Of a stretch of 64,000 bases of DNA, positions 63,841-64,000 are shown one piece after another. Made by a program: the position numbers and the translations under genes. This DNA comes from Acidobacteriota bacterium (GTDB lineage Bacteria; Acidobacteriota; Terriglobia; Bryobacterales; Bryobacteraceae): the NCBI GenBank assembly GCA_018268715.1, contig JAFDVZ010000011.1, positions 62,001-126,000 of the forward strand. The letters are read 5' to 3'. The stretch's first letter is position 1; each line of letters begins with the position of its first letter. Under the pieces are notes generated by a model, which did no database searches, was not told the origin of the DNA, and worked only from the letters and a program-made list of their open reading frames with translations.

Positions 63841-64000
63841 ACGGGTGCCTTTAGCCGCTCCACCGCCGCCTGAACTTCATCGATAGAGATATCGGCCATT
63901 GCCGGCCGGATCAGCACCTCGGCGGCCACCGGCTTCCACGGAGCCCACACAACAGGATTCGATGGGCCGTACAACACCGTGACCGGAACTCCCAGGGCCG
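63837..64000 (-). CDS. Glycosyltransferase family 9 (heptosyltransferase-like), C-terminal fragment
   Basis: Only the last 54 codons lie in the window. The visible part reads ALGVPVTVLYGPSNPVVWAP, the typical GT9 motif in which ADP-heptose or another nucleotide sugar is bound, and ends with the helix DEVQAAVERLK. GT9 enzymes add sugars to the lipopolysaccharide core. The TGA overlaps the msbA ATG (ATGA), so both are coupled; the gene's start is outside. Confidence 0.8.
   Translation of the reverse strand, partial: ALGVPVTVLYGPSNPVVWAPWKPVAAEVLIRPAMADISIDEVQAAVERLKAPV

Overview
The window is gene-dense, high-GC chromosomal DNA of an acidobacterium, most likely from the Solibacter/Bryobacter group. 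The reasons are a secreted NHL-repeat protein with the C-terminal domain typical of Solibacter (29349-32045), an Oar-like TonB-dependent receptor with an N-terminal carboxypeptidase-regulatory domain (48980-52321), a DUF1501 / cytochrome-c-DUF1549-DUF1553 pair (933-5414), three Tat-exported sulfatases and many other Tat-like leaders. No tRNA, rRNA, CRISPR array, prophage or insertion sequence was seen. Both ends cut genes: a Gfo/Idh/MocA oxidoreductase at the left and a GT9 glycosyltransferase at the right.

Layout. 1-5414: minus-strand operon of the cytochrome-c protein, the DUF1501 protein and the oxidoreductase. 5481-13437: GH116 glycosidase, pentapeptide protein, RidA, a Tat-exported phosphatase-superfamily protein with an unknown partner, argG and a DUF4159 protein. 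13503-20842: gamma-glutamyltransferase with a LysR regulator, a deoxyribosyltransferase-like/TRAFs-binding-like protein behind a small basic protein, dcd coupled to an M28 peptidase, and recA. 20932-25660: three sulfatases. 25803-32045: haem-c chemoreceptor, IclR regulator, acyltransferase and NHL protein. 32106-40006: matrixin protease, methyltransferase, NarL-type two-component pair, NatAB-like ABC exporter and lipase. 40178-43626: storage-lipid cluster of wax-ester synthase/DGAT, phasin-like protein and PhaR. 43659-45348: DinB-like protein, NTF2-like protein and peroxiredoxin. 45355-52321: polysaccharide-esterase locus with TonB receptor, CE15 esterase, sialate O-acetylesterase family enzyme and an unknown protein. 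52702-56562: PP2C phosphatase, B3-type metallo-beta-lactamase fold protein, DUF5009 membrane protein and histidine phosphatase. 56608-57349: RES toxin with a short antitoxin. 57552-64000: compact housekeeping operon GT9-msbA-yicC-gmk-rpoZ-coaBC-udg4-tmk.

Themes. Carbohydrate scavenging (sulfatases, esterases, GH116, TonB receptor) and carbon/lipid storage dominate, which fits a soil heterotroph. All ten convergent gene pairs meet within 19 bp or overlap, so there is almost no room for ordinary terminators between them. Many operon-leading genes have a TANNNT hexamer 6-11 nt before the start codon and no clear Shine-Dalgarno, which suggests leaderless mRNAs. Three regulatory sites are especially clear: a 15-bp PhaR-type palindrome next to a near-consensus promoter (42997-43049), a perfect 21-bp palindrome lying exactly between two divergent candidate promoters (13462-13482), and a 12-bp palindrome in front of the IclR gene (28424-28435).
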